Shown here: piece by piece, positions 54,525 to 64,000 of the stretch
Position numbering within the stretch: position 1 is the stretch's first letter
Layout of the letters: each line of letters begins with the position of its first letter
From: Pseudomicrostroma phylloplanum
Lineage: Eukaryota; Basidiomycota; Exobasidiomycetes; Microstromatales
Assembly: GCA_039545275.1 (NCBI GenBank)
Contig: BCHS01000020.1
Location: forward strand, 62,001 to 126,000
DNA length: 64,000 nt
Direction of reading: 5' to 3'
Program-made: the position numbers and the translations under genes
The notes under the pieces: model-generated
Databases searched by the model: none
Seen by the model: only the letters and a program-made list of their open reading frames with translations
What the model was told of the DNA's origin: nothing

Positions 54525-55393
54525 TTTGGATGGGACGTCTATCTGCAGGCGTAGCAAAGATGTGGTATGAGAAGGGCGGGGGGGAGTGATGTGATGTAGA
54601 GTCAGACAGCCATCGAGGGTCCTCGCTCGCTTGAGTGCAACGGCTTTGCGGTGACGCGATGCGGCACGGAGTCGTGTGGGTGACCCTTGTGTGCCTGACC
54701 AGGGCGGAGGCGGTACGCGTCTCATTGAGATCCGTCCAATAAGGACGCGAGCAATGTCACATCAGCAATCACACTTCTCCAACGATCACATCCCCTCTGA
54801 GATGACTGCCATCGTGCTGTGGGGGAGGGGCAGAGTGGTATGCACATCCTCGTCTGGTGATTGCAAGTGGGCATCATCAGCAGCAGCATCAGCATCAGTG
54901 TCAGCTTAATGCCGGCAGCCACTTCGTGCGGCAGTGGCTGCCAAGTCGCTCATCATCACCGCTGATTGCAGAGCAGCGATCGTGAGCCCGTTATCGGCAG
55001 CGTCTTGCGAGGCATGTTCACGCACGTCGACTCGTCTCCGGAGCCGAGCGAGTATGTTTGCTGTCTGGTGTTGACCCCTTGAACGTCTGTACAGGCACCG
55101 TCCATTGCTCCATGGTCAGCTGTGTGAGTATATATGCACGCAGGAGGAAGCAGGACAAGGAGCATCAGGGCAAAGACCCCCGCCCCCGCACAGGGCACCC
55201 ACCACCACCACCACCCTCGGCCACTTGTTGCGCGGTGGCTGGGCGGGGCGACTGTCATGCGCCTGGAGACGAAGCTGCCCGCCCTCTTCCGCTCCACTGC
55301 CGTCACCACCACCACCACCATCTCCACCAGTCTAGTGTGGTAGCATCCGATACCTCATCCCATCTCATCTCACCCTCACCTCCCTCGCCCGCC
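54525..55393. promoter_or_regulatory. Divergent promoter region, orphan / VMA6
   Basis: 869 bp between head-to-head starts. A short palindrome-like element AGCCACTTCGTGCGGCAGTGGCT lies at about 54917-54939 (hairpin with GCCACT/AGTGGC arms). CACCAC repeats lie at about 55200-55215 and 55305-55325, before VMA6. No coding signal beyond an uncertain 5' extension of the orphan. Confidence 0.4.
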
Positions 55394-56670
55394 ATGGAGA
55401 TGCTCACATTCAATGCCTCTGCGGGCTACCTCGAGGGCGTAGTACGAGGCTACCGCAACTCGCTCCTCTCCAGCCACGTCTACTCGTCCCTCTCTCAGTG
55501 CGAGACACTAGACGATCTCCGTATGCAGCTCTCCGCCACCGACTATGGCAACTTCCTCGCAAACGAACAGCCTCCCCTCACCACTTCCGTCATTGCCGAA
55601 AAGGCGACGGGGAAGCTGGTGGGAGAGTTTAGGTATCTGCAGGATAACGCTCCCAAGGATGGGACACTGGCGAGGTTCCTGGAGTACATGACCTACGGGT
55701 ACATGATTGATAATCTCATCCTCCTCATCACCGGTACCCTGCACGAGCGAGACACCCACGAGCTGCTAGACCGCTGTCACCCGTTGGGCACATTCGACGG
55801 TATGCCCGCCCTATGCGTGGCCAATACAGTCGAGGAGCTCTACAATTCCGTCGTGGTGGACACTCCCCTAGCAGGCTACTTCAAGGACTGTCTCTCCGCC
55901 CACGACCTCGATGATCTCAACATTGAGATTATCAGAAACACACTCTACAAGGCCTACCTCGAGGACTTTTACAACTTCACACAGTCCCTTGGTGGAACGA
56001 CCGCTCAGGCCATGGGCACTCTTCTGTCCTTTGAGGCGGATCGTCGCACAATCAACATCACACTCAACTCCTTTGGCACATCCCTCTCAAAGGAGCAGCG
56101 AGCCAAGCTCTTCCCGTCCATTGGCAAGCTCTACCCTGCTGGCAACAATGCTTTGGCAAGGGCGGACGATGTGGATCAGGTGAAGCAGGTGTGCGAATAT
56201 GTCCCAGAGTACAAGAATTGGTGGAAGGATGGAGGACTGGGTGGTGGGAGTGGAGAGGACGGGAGTGAGGTTGAGGAGCTGGAGGGAAAGATGTTCAGGG
56301 AAGAGACAAAACGTGAGTTGCCCGGCTGCTTCTCAGAGTCTAGGCAAGGAGAAGCGTTGCTGACCTCCTGATGCGATCCGTTCTACCTCCCCCAGTGAAC
56401 AAGCTAGAGACGATCTGCCAATTCAACTACTCGCCCTTCTACGCATGGCTAAAAGTAAGTCGCCCCTCACCCCCACTCAAGCAATACCCTGCTAGCGTGC
56501 CGTTCCCACCACTCTCATGCTGACTCTTCTCTCTTTCCTACCCATCCTTTCCTGTTCGCTCGCTCCAACTCCAACAGCTCAAGGAGCAAGAGATCCGCTC
56601 CATCACATGGATCGCAGAGTGCATCGCACAAGGCGCACGTGATAGGATTACAGACTTTGTGCAATTCTGA
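55394..56670 (+). CDS. VMA6: V-type ATPase V0 subunit d
   Basis: Peripheral subunit d of the vacuolar H+-ATPase V0 sector, which sits on the c-ring and couples V1 to V0. Exons 55394-56312, 56396-56454, 56578-56670; donors GTGAGT and GTAAGT; phases 1 and 0; 356 residues, about the usual 345-355. Family features: MEMLTFNASAGYLEGVVRGY at the N-terminus, LSATDYGNFLANE, FLEYMTYGYMIDNLILLITG, HPLGTFDGMPALCVANTVEE, LYKAYLEDFYNF, and the C-terminal FNYSPFYAWLK / LKEQEIRSITWIAECIAQ. A short Gly-rich insert near residue 280 is lineage-specific. Divergent from the giant orphan; converges on the AsnRS gene with 292 bp between. Confidence 0.95.
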
Positions 56671-56962
56671 GCCACGAGCGACGAGCGACGAGCGTCGGGC
56701 CACGGGCGGGGCTTGGTAGCGGTGGTGATGTCTATGTAGTAGAGACTTGACTTGGCTTTTTTTGTTCTATAGCTTCTTGACAAACAGACAACGAAGGAGC
56801 GGAGTGAAGAGTGAAGCGTGATGCGTGTCACTTGTGGGAGTGACGACTCCTCATCGTCTAGTCCAGTCTCGCCTAGTCTACAGACACACCTCCCTCTTGC
56901 TATCTGTCCGTCCCTCAGGCTCCCCACACATCCCCGTCTCCCTCCCCTCCCCTCCCCTCCCC

Positions 56963-59029
56963 TCAAAACCTAACCCTCCTCCCCACCCTCGGAAAAGGGA
57001 TACACTCCCTCACACTTCCCCTCCCCGCAAGCCACCCCACCAATCTCTCCACTCCCATCCCAAAGCCACCATGAGGTCCCATCCCGTTCCTTCTCAACTC
57101 CTCCACATACCAGTACAGTGGATGCTCGAGGGGAACCTCAGTTGCGGAGGGGGCGAGGAGATGAAGGGATTTGAGACGGGAGAGGAGCACAGAGGGGGAG
57201 TCTTCACGCAGGGAACCACCGACGAGTTCCCCAATGTGCGGGACGAGGAGGTCGAAGTTCTTCACAATCTCCCTGCTGTCTCCTTGCTCCATCTCTTCTT
57301 TCGCGAGACGCATGTAGAAGGGTTTACTCGAGGCGGGATAGTCGACTACGAAGAGCGGGCCGCGCACGTGCTCTTCAGCGAGCCATTTCTCGTGCTCTGA
57401 ACCTAGCCCCTCGCCCCATATGGGTGGTGGGCGGGTGAAAGGTTGGTCCGAGGCGTGTTTGCTCTCCAGTAGCTTCAGGGCGTCCGTATAGGTGATGCGC
57501 GGCCAGCGAGTGGTAGAAGAGAGGTTCGAGGCGAGAGTGGAGAAGCTGGAGAGCTGGGCGCTGCGCTTCTCCTGCTGCGCAGATCGGGCTTCGTCCTTGC
57601 TCTTGGGGGAGCGACGTCGCTCTGGCTCTAGGCCCCAGAGATACAGAGCGTCTAGGGTAGCCGTGGCGGTAGGGCTGACATCACTTTTGAGGGAGGAAGG
57701 CGTCAAGTCTGCCCTTTGGCCCTGGGAAGCCTCTACGGTGCTGAAGGCGTCGCCGAAAGCCGTCTTTGCCGCCGCTTTGATCAAGTCCTCCACGAAAGTC
57801 ATGAGCATCTCCAGCTCCTCGCTTGCAGTCTCACCCCGCGTCACCAGCTCTGCTTCGCACATCCAGAATTCTCTCAAATGCCGGTTGGTATCCGAGTCTT
57901 CTGCTCGAAAAGCGGGCGTGAAGGTGTACACCCTTGAGAGACCCAGCATGAGAGCCTCGAGGTGCAGCTGCGAGGACACGGTGAGGTAGGCTGGGTTCGA
58001 CTCTTGCTTCCCCTGCTCGCCAGCGGCGGCAGCAGCAGCAGCCGCTTCGTGACTTTCGTCCACCACCCGAAACACCTCTCCAGCGCCTTCACAATCGCTG
58101 GCGGTCATGATCGGTGGAGTTGTACGAACAAAGTCGTGCTCTGCGAAGAAGCTCGCCATGGCCGTTTCGAGGCGACTCCGGAACCGCATGGTGGCAGCAG
58201 GTGCTGGTAGGAGGGATCGCAGGTGCGGTTGCTGGCGCTGCGCGTTGCTGGCGCTGACTGACGCCGCGTCATTGCCCGGCTTCTGTACCAGGGGCGACGT
58301 CTGAGTCGTAATGAGGTGGATGAATATCAGCAGTCGCTCAGAAAGATTGATTCTGGCGCTCTAGCACTGAGGCCATGACAACCGGACAGTCTGCCTACTC
58401 ACCTCACGATCACTACTGCCGAGCACCTGGCACCTCTCTGCCTTGAATTCGATCCCTGTAGATGCCATCGCAGCGCCTTGCAGTCTACTGCGTACCGCAA
58501 AGCTCCCCATGAGCTGCACAGTGTCAGCCACTCCCAGCGGCGGCCTGCCCTGCTCCTTCAATCCGCGATCCACAGCATCGTGGGTTTCTGCCGTCAAGAC
58601 GACCTGTAGCAACGTCGAAGAGGATGTTGACCCGTCTGTAACGCTGAGGAATGTGACTTTGGAGTGTTTGCGGAGAGCTACGACTCGTGCGGTGAAAGAC
58701 TGCTGTCCTTCGGGGAGACTTGCTTCTGGTGCTTTGCCCTTTTGGCCTTGTAGGTAGCTTTGTATACGAGCGCGAAGGGAAGGGGGCAGAGGAACGGCAG
58801 AGGAGCTGCCGGAAATCGCTGAGGACCTACATGCGGAGGATGTGAAGGGCCGAAGCGAAGTCGATGGGCTACCAGCACACGCTCTCGGTGTGAAGCTGCT
58901 GGTGGAAAGCACTCGTCTGCGACCTTGATGCCGTGTCGTGGAGGCTGCACAGCACGCTCGCACAGAGGTGGAGTCCATTGCCGCCTTGGAAGTGGATGGC
59001 AGACATCCCAACGGTGACAGGAACAGCAT
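56963..59029 (-). CDS. SLM5: Asparaginyl-tRNA synthetase, mitochondrial type
   Basis: Class IIb aminoacyl-tRNA synthetase charging tRNA-Asn, probably mitochondrial. Exons 59029-58403 and 58300-56963; donor GTGAGT, phase 0; 654 residues. The first 70 residues are Arg/Ser-rich and lack acidic stretches, like a mitochondrial presequence. The OB-fold anticodon-binding domain has SFTARVVALRKHSKVTFLSV. After splicing, PHLRSLLPAPAATMRFRSRL leads to the catalytic core. Motif 2 is FRAEDSDTNRHLREFWMCEA and motif 3 is GGFGMGVERLVGWL. An insert of about 60 residues (Ser/Lys-rich) lies in the core around 57500-57660. ATG 59029 is the first in frame; ATG 58978 is an alternative that would shorten the presequence by 17 residues. 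Confidence 0.92.
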
Positions 59030-59317
59030 GACTGCCGCAGAGTACCGATTCGCGATGTGCAGTGCGGGTCTACGAGATGTATCTTGTTTGCGAAGATGTG
59101 GGTGAAATGTGAAGCGGAAACAGCGTCGGCCATACGGAAGAAGCAGATCAGCTGCGCGGCAAAGACTGACATTCAAGGGCCGCCAGCACAGATCACCTTG
59201 CACTCACTCGCTCGCTCACTCCACACAAGGAAGCCATTTACCCCGCAACGCCCAGCTTCACGTCTTCCTGAGGCTACTTCTTCGTACCAGCACACTCCTC
59301 TTGCTGCGGTTCTCACC
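59030..59317. promoter_or_regulatory. Short divergent promoter AsnRS / VanZ-like
   Basis: 288 bp must serve both genes. Tandem CACTCACTCGCTCGCTCACT units lie at about 59201-59221. No other element can be named. Confidence 0.45.
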
Positions 59318-60334
59318 ATGCCGCCTCGACTGCCAACGAGGGCACAAGGTCCCGACAGCTACCTCGGGTCACTCAAGCAGCTCTTCTCCCTCTCTCCACC
59401 TCCGCCGCCTCACAATACTAGACCTCGGCTGCTGCGCTCCCTCGTCACGCGCTCTGTAGCAGTACCCCTGTCTAGAGATGGCAGACTCACGCTGCCTGTC
59501 AGGGTACGGCCAGCGATGATCTTCTTCACCTTTGTTTGTCTGATAGTATTGGGCTTCCTAGGGTGAGTACGATGGAGCTCATCGAGGGTGGCTAGAAAGC
59601 AGCTACTGACTCTTCCCTTTGTCCGCCTCTCCCTTTGCCCATTCACATCTATTCCCAGCCTCTCTCCCTCGCCAAACGGCGGTCTCCCCATCCCAGACAA
59701 ATCCCTCCACTTCCTCGCCTTCTTCCTATCCACTCTCCTCTTCTACTTCATCTTCTCCCTCCCCTCCTCAACCCTGTCCCACACCCCCTCTCTCCGCTTC
59801 TTCCCACCAATCCTAACCACCATAGTCTGTCTAGGTCTAGGAGGCGTCTTGAGCGAATTCGTACAAGGTGCTCTACCGTACAAGATCTTTGATTGGGGGG
59901 ATATACTTGCGAATTTACTCGGTGGGGGGTTGGGGTTAGGGTTGGCTATGTGGGGAGAGGGAGAGTGGAAGAAGAGGAGGGAGTTGAAGAGGCTTTATAC
60001 TAGCGTTCGGCAGGGAGGAGGAGGAGGAGGGGAAGAGGATGACTTTGATCAGATCGGAGAGTTGCTCTCTGAAGGAAGTGAGGGGGGGGAGGAGGAGGAA
60101 GAAGGCGAGGTGGGAGATTGGAGGAGAGGAGGGGGAGCGCGGGCTAGAGGCTTCGACTTGGAAGACCCTTGGTCTACTCGGCATGATGAGGGAGGAAGGA
60201 GGGGAGGCGGCAGAGAAGGAGGGACTGCTTTGCCTACCTCGACGAGAGGTGCAACACCACCTCTCCCTCAGCAGCAACAGCAGCCTGTCAGGAAGGGGGA
60301 AGATCTCTTCTCGATAGACGATGACGACGACTAG
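59318..60334 (+). CDS. VanZ-like membrane protein
   Basis: Four-span membrane protein with a VanZ-like domain. The name comes from bacterial teicoplanin-resistance VanZ; fungal members have no settled function. Exons 59318-59562 and 59659-60334; donor GTGAGT, phase 2; 306 residues. Spans: AMIFFTFVCLIVLGFLG (exon 1); SLHFLAFFLSTLLFYFIF; FFPPILTTIVCLGLGGVLSE; ILANLLGGGLGLGLAMW. The family pattern DKxxHFxAF...EFxQ...DxxDxxANxxG is present as PDKSLHFLAF, SEFVQGALP and DWGDILANLLGG. The last 110 residues are cytosolic, acidic and Gly-rich, ending in a run of Asp. Shares a 288-bp promoter region with AsnRS and converges on the nuclease/kinase gene (170 bp apart, with an ambiguous base at 60396). 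Confidence 0.85.
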
Positions 60335-60504
60335 AAATTCAATGTACTTGATGATGAAGAGCAGCAATTCGAATGCATCTGCTCATCACAATCATNCCCT
60401 CCCGCCACGCTGTGCGGCAAGCTCTGCCTCTAATGTCTAATGTACAGCTGAGGCGGTTGAATGAACACAAATGCAAAGGGAAGTCACTCCCAAATCCCCC
60501 CTCC

Positions 60505-63216
60505 TTAGACGCCCTCGCCACCATTCCTTTCCTCGTCCGCTACTGCCCCTTTCCCAGCTTCTGCCACCGCCCTCTTCCAGTTTTCTTCGGCAAAGGAGTA
60601 AGGATTGGTCTCTTGCTGCGCCATGTCTTGCACAATTCTCTCGACATAGGCGATGAGGCCTCTCTGCACCTCCTTGTCCTCGAGTGCAATCGCCTTCTTC
60701 CCTTGCCCCGCCTTGAAGATCTTGGCATCAGCAAAGTCCACCACCCAGACGCGTGGGGTGTACTTCGTTCTGATCTTTTCAAGAGGGGAAGGGGCTGCGC
60801 CGGCATTTGCAGGGACATCACTAGGGTCCACAGCTCTACGACATCCAAGGGCCATGATGCCCGCGGATTTCCCAGTGTAGGTGGTAAGACTATCGTCGTG
60901 CGTACCCATCCGCTCCAGTGCCTTTTGCAGATGCATTCGGACGTTTTGACGGGAGACAGTCTTGGACGTGCTCGATTGAAGAGGTGCGTCTTGTCCAATC
61001 TTCCACTCCAACATGACGTTGTTGTTGCTGACGTCTCCGTGTACGAGACCTCTGGAATGCAGTGCTCGGAAGGCATCGAGTACACCAGCCATGATCTCCG
61101 TGCGCCACAGGTAAATGAGTCCGTCGGGAGTCGCTCCCAGAGCTTGGCCGTCGATGTACTGCATCATCAGCTTGTTCGAACTGGAGACTGGCTCATTCCG
61201 CGGCGAGACCAGGCCATACAGCTTGGGGATGCAGACACCTTGCAGGTCCCTGCAGCTTTGGAGAGCAGAGACCTCGCGCTCTGCTCTTTCCCGGATATCC
61301 TTCTTCTCCTCCTTGTCTGGACGTTGAGCACCGGCGCCCCTCTCAAACCTCGGTGCTGGTGGGGCCCCTCGTTCCTGGTCAGTGAACGGTATCCTCTGAA
61401 TCTTCAGTATAGCGGCAGTCTGACCAGGAGGGTTGCTTGAGCTCGGGAAGCCAATGCGGCCCCCCAAGACTTCTTTACCTCCTTCCCGGAAGGTCGAGCT
61501 GCCAGTCTTCAGATACTCCGAGTCGACGAAACACCAGTGGAGAGTAGCGAATGTTCCCCCTCTGAGAGGGCCATTACAGGCCAAGTAGGTGTTGATGCAT
61601 GGTAGTGCATCGACAGGGGCCGAAAGTGGGGCACAGTGACGGCGATGACCTCCCTCATCCGTGGCTGGCGCACGGGAAGTAGTGGAAGCATCCTCGCGGG
61701 TCTGCGGCGCCGGAGCAGAGGAACTCTCGCCAGGGCCATCCTTTACATCTCGGCCTCGCTTGGAAGAGGGTCCCGGCTCTTTATCGTCATCCCGCCGATC
61801 GAAGCCTCCCGGCTGCGCTTGTTGGGCATCCTCAAGATCCGAGAGCGCGCGCCTCTTGACGTGGAGGCTGTAGGCTCTGAGGATCCAGGCGACTATGAAC
61901 ATGGCAGTGTTGGGATCACTCGTGAATCCGAGCTTTCCAGAACACTTGCCGTCGAGTCCTTCCTCACCCTCCCTCTGGGCGGCCGCCAGCGAATCTTTCC
62001 GCTGTGCACCGCAGTAGGAAATCGTCGAGGAAAAGACGATGCTCAGGTCAGATCTGCTGGGCCCTGTGCCTTGACTCTCGGCACCCTGCTTGGCAGTGAG
62101 CTGCTGGCGCTTGCGCTTCCTAGTGGAGTCTGCTGGAGGTCCTCCTTCTTTTGCGGCTTCGATTGGAGTCGAATGCACGTCGTATGGAAGAAGTAGTCTT
62201 GCCCAGTCAGTCACTAGTAGACCGGTGGAGACCTTGGCCGCCAGTGACTGCGAGGTGATCTGGAAGACCAAATTCGCCCACCAATCGTTGGGTACCTTCT
62301 GCGTGATGCCTCTGTCAGTGCCACAAGGATTGTTTCGGTCCTGCACCAGTACACCAGCATCCTTGGCCTTCAATTCTGGCTTGCTCTCTATCGTAGCTAT
62401 GATGTCCTGTTGACAGATAACCACGAAGTCCGGCTCAGCCCTGCCCTGCAGGGCACTGATAGCAGGCAAAGACTCGTCATCGGCATTGAGCGCAGCGCGG
62501 TAGCTCGTGACGTGTATCTTGACCGATGCATCTGCAGGCAGCGGCAACAGCATCTCCAGGAGTGCCTTCGCCTTTCCCTTGGCTGATGTTGACCTCTGCT
62601 CAGTCCACCACTGGCATGCCTCCTGTAGTCTGCCCAGGATAACATTGACGAGGCGAATATATGAGTCGTCAATCTTGCCATTGAACCGTTCTTCACTGTC
62701 ACCTTGAAGGACGAAGATAGAGCTTCCGGGCACACGCAGGTACGGGTCAGAAAGCAATGCTCCCTCGGGATGCGCAACTACGAAGGCGTCCCAAATGGTT
62801 GCCATGTCATCCAGGCAACGCTGGCAATCCTCCCAAATGGTCCCAGATGAGCCGCTCTCAAGTCCAGATCTAGCGATGAAAGCGCCGGACTCTGCGACGA
62901 TCTTCTTGGCCTCTTTGCCTGGCTTAGTCCTCGAGGCGATACCGTCCCTACGCGTCTCGATGACGACGCGATACGAGAATGCAGGGTCGTGAGCCACTGC
63001 TTTGAGAGATGAGCCGGCCTGAAGGGGTTGTGAGGCGAGCCAAACATCCTGTCTCTCCAATGGGTGTGAGGCGTCTGTAGTATCATGTTTTGTGATGATG
63101 AAAGTCTGAGCTTCTTTTGATGATCCATCCTCTCCGGCCGTCGTCGGCTTTTCCTTCGCTGAACCCTCCTGCGTTGGTAGTCCCTTGGTTGAATCTTGGC
63201 GTGAAGAGCTTGCCAT
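60505..63216 (-). CDS. PD-(D/E)XK nuclease-like and protein kinase-like fusion protein
   Basis: Intronless, 903 residues. An N-terminal polar leader (1-40) precedes an alpha/beta region with a complete PD-(D/E)XK-type pattern: Asp263 in AEPDFVVICQQ, then Glu277-x-Lys279 in IIATIESKPELK, then a helix with Gln319 (WWANLVFQITSQSLAAKV). After a disordered, charged linker (about 460-530) comes a kinase-like domain: Gly-rich loop GPLRGGTFATLH (549-560), Lys605 in AAILKIQR, a helix-C Glu in ERAEREVSAL, hinge MMQYIDG, catalytic loop GLVHGDVSNNNVMLEW with Asp728 and Asn733, and DFA at 827-829 in place of DFG. About 95 residues separate the catalytic loop from DFA, longer than usual. The architecture resembles effector-type (CRN-like) REase-kinase proteins and fungal-type atypical kinases; the assignment is by motif only. 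Divergent from the gene at 63574. Confidence 0.72.
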   Translation of the reverse strand: MASSSRQDSTKGLPTQEGSAKEKPTTAGEDGSSKEAQTFIITKHDTTDASHPLERQDVWLASQPLQAGSSLKAVAHDPAFSYRVVIETRRDGIASRTKPGKEAKKIVAESGAFIARSGLESGSSGTIWEDCQRCLDDMATIWDAFVVAHPEGALLSDPYLRVPGSSIFVLQGDSEERFNGKIDDSYIRLVNVILGRLQEACQWWTEQRSTSAKGKAKALLEMLLPLPADASVKIHVTSYRAALNADDESLPAISALQGRAEPDFVVICQQDIIATIESKPELKAKDAGVLVQDRNNPCGTDRGITQKVPNDWWANLVFQITSQSLAAKVSTGLLVTDWARLLLPYDVHSTPIEAAKEGGPPADSTRKRKRQQLTAKQGAESQGTGPSRSDLSIVFSSTISYCGAQRKDSLAAAQREGEEGLDGKCSGKLGFTSDPNTAMFIVAWILRAYSLHVKRRALSDLEDAQQAQPGGFDRRDDDKEPGPSSKRGRDVKDGPGESSSAPAPQTREDASTTSRAPATDEGGHRRHCAPLSAPVDALPCINTYLACNGPLRGGTFATLHWCFVDSEYLKTGSSTFREGGKEVLGGRIGFPSSSNPPGQTAAILKIQRIPFTDQERGAPPAPRFERGAGAQRPDKEEKKDIRERAEREVSALQSCRDLQGVCIPKLYGLVSPRNEPVSSSNKLMMQYIDGQALGATPDGLIYLWRTEIMAGVLDAFRALHSRGLVHGDVSNNNVMLEWKIGQDAPLQSSTSKTVSRQNVRMHLQKALERMGTHDDSLTTYTGKSAGIMALGCRRAVDPSDVPANAGAAPSPLEKIRTKYTPRVWVVDFADAKIFKAGQGKKAIALEDKEVQRGLIAYVERIVQDMAQQETNPYSFAEENWKRAVAEAGKGAVADEERNGGEGV

Positions 63217-63573
63217 GCTGATCGTGGTGTGAAAGGGTGTGGAAAGTTTCGTGGCAAGGGCGGGAGAGTAAGGTCTCGAGGGAGCCTCTACTGCCGTCCC
63301 TCAAGTACCAATGTGGATCCAGAGGTCCATTGTGCAGCGTTGCCCTGAGACCGTGTCTGATCAGCACGACGCATGATCAGGGAGCAATCAGACTGACGCA
63401 GGAGCAACGCAGCAAACGCAATTGGCCAGAGCGGCCGTGCATGCACAAGACGCTTACGTAAGCCATCGCTCCGATGCCTCCCATGTTGCATCCCTAGCCG
63501 CATACCTCGACACTGCAGATCTTGGACGGGTCGAGCCTCTGTCAATGAAGCGCAGAGTCTGTCGGCCAACAAC
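63217..63573. promoter_or_regulatory. Divergent promoter region, nuclease/kinase gene / edge gene
   Basis: 357 bp between head-to-head starts. No repeat or named element seen. Confidence 0.4.
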
Positions 63574-64000
63574 ATGACCTCGTATCCCCACTGCTCTCAG
63601 AGCCTTCAGAACAAAGTTGTACAAGGCACCGCCTCGTCTCCACCAGCTGTACAGAGGAGGTCACCACGCACTCCAAATCCAGTGTCCCAAGGGGAAGAAT
63701 CGTCACCCAACGTAGCTGAACACCACGAGAAAGATGGTGAGAGAACAGATGATACTACAAGGCAAGGTGATGCAGAGTCACAGTCCCCTCGCCAAGATCC
63801 ATCCTCGTCACAGACAGGACAAAGCGCAGAAGGGGAGCCTGAGGCCTCCACCTCACCTACTCAAACGGCGAGAGATGACAAGGCCCCCCAAGTAGAAGGG
63901 CATCCATGGCAAGCAGGTGAGTGAGCGTGCACCCCCACTTCCAAGGTGTACACCTCTATAGAGCGTTCAGCTCACATATCAGATTGTCCCTGCCTCTCTT
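63574..64000 (+). CDS. Orphan gene, first exon only (runs off the window)
   Basis: ATG at 63574 opens 114 codons plus one base to 63916, followed by a GTGAGT donor at 63917. A possible acceptor TATCAG ends at 63982, so exon 2 may start at 63983. The visible peptide is Ser/Gln/Glu-rich and disordered, with no domain. Its make-up resembles the polar leader of the neighbouring nuclease/kinase protein, but that is weak evidence. The product cannot be named. Confidence 0.45.

Noticed and set aside
60373..61440. 355-codon plus-strand open frame
   Set aside because: It lies antisense to the kinase half of the nuclease/kinase gene, has no domain, crosses an ambiguous base and is explained by codon bias of the minus-strand gene.

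Overview
The window looks like nuclear DNA of a basidiomycete fungus, most likely of the smut lineage (Ustilaginomycotina/Exobasidiomycetes type). The grounds are GC-rich coding DNA, many short introns (typically about 80-190 bp) with almost invariant GTGAGT donors, a WC-2-type PAS/GATA light-response factor, a VanZ-like membrane protein, a fungal perilipin-like protein and a G-E ordered molybdenum-cofactor fusion. The lineage is an inference from gene content and style. No bacterial operons, CRISPR arrays, rRNA, convincing tRNA or intact transposon were seen.

Layout, left to right: partial RRP12 (-), NAC beta subunit (+), orphan protein with a possible ubiquitin-like fold (-), a 3.2-kb gene-poor stretch (5015-8263), eIF1A (-), SPX-EXS phosphate exporter SYG1/XPR1 (+), SIN3 corepressor (+), DUF1275 membrane protein (+), HECT-like UBE3D-type E3 (-) directly overlapping (ATGA) a Ser-rich orphan (-), MogA-MoeA fusion (+), a long leader with an 85-nt G run, perilipin-like protein (+), WC-2-like factor (+), PHO13-type HAD phosphatase (+), RPA14/RFA3 (-), zinc alcohol dehydrogenase (+), CRAL-TRIO membrane protein (-), mitoribosomal MRP51/bS1m (+), a giant low-complexity orphan (-), V-ATPase subunit d (+), mitochondrial AsnRS (-), VanZ-like protein (+), a PD-(D/E)XK nuclease-like plus kinase-like fusion (-), and the first exon of another gene running off the right edge (+).

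Most genes are housekeeping: ribosome biogenesis, translation, DNA replication, phosphate and proton homeostasis, chromatin, Moco synthesis. They alternate strand, so eight intergenic spaces are head-to-head promoters. I joined exons by reading frame, splice motifs and family continuity, and all reported exon sums are divisible by three. Four genes (SYG1, SIN3, eIF1A, Mo-cofactor gene) have first coding exons of only 3-9 nt.

The most unusual items are: the nuclease/kinase fusion at 60505-63216, which resembles effector-type REase-kinase proteins; the stop/start overlap of two same-strand genes at 23223-23226; the C17/G85 homopolymer junction at 30410-30511, which may be an assembly fault; the recurring tiny start exons; and a long overlapping upstream ORF on the WC-2-like gene.
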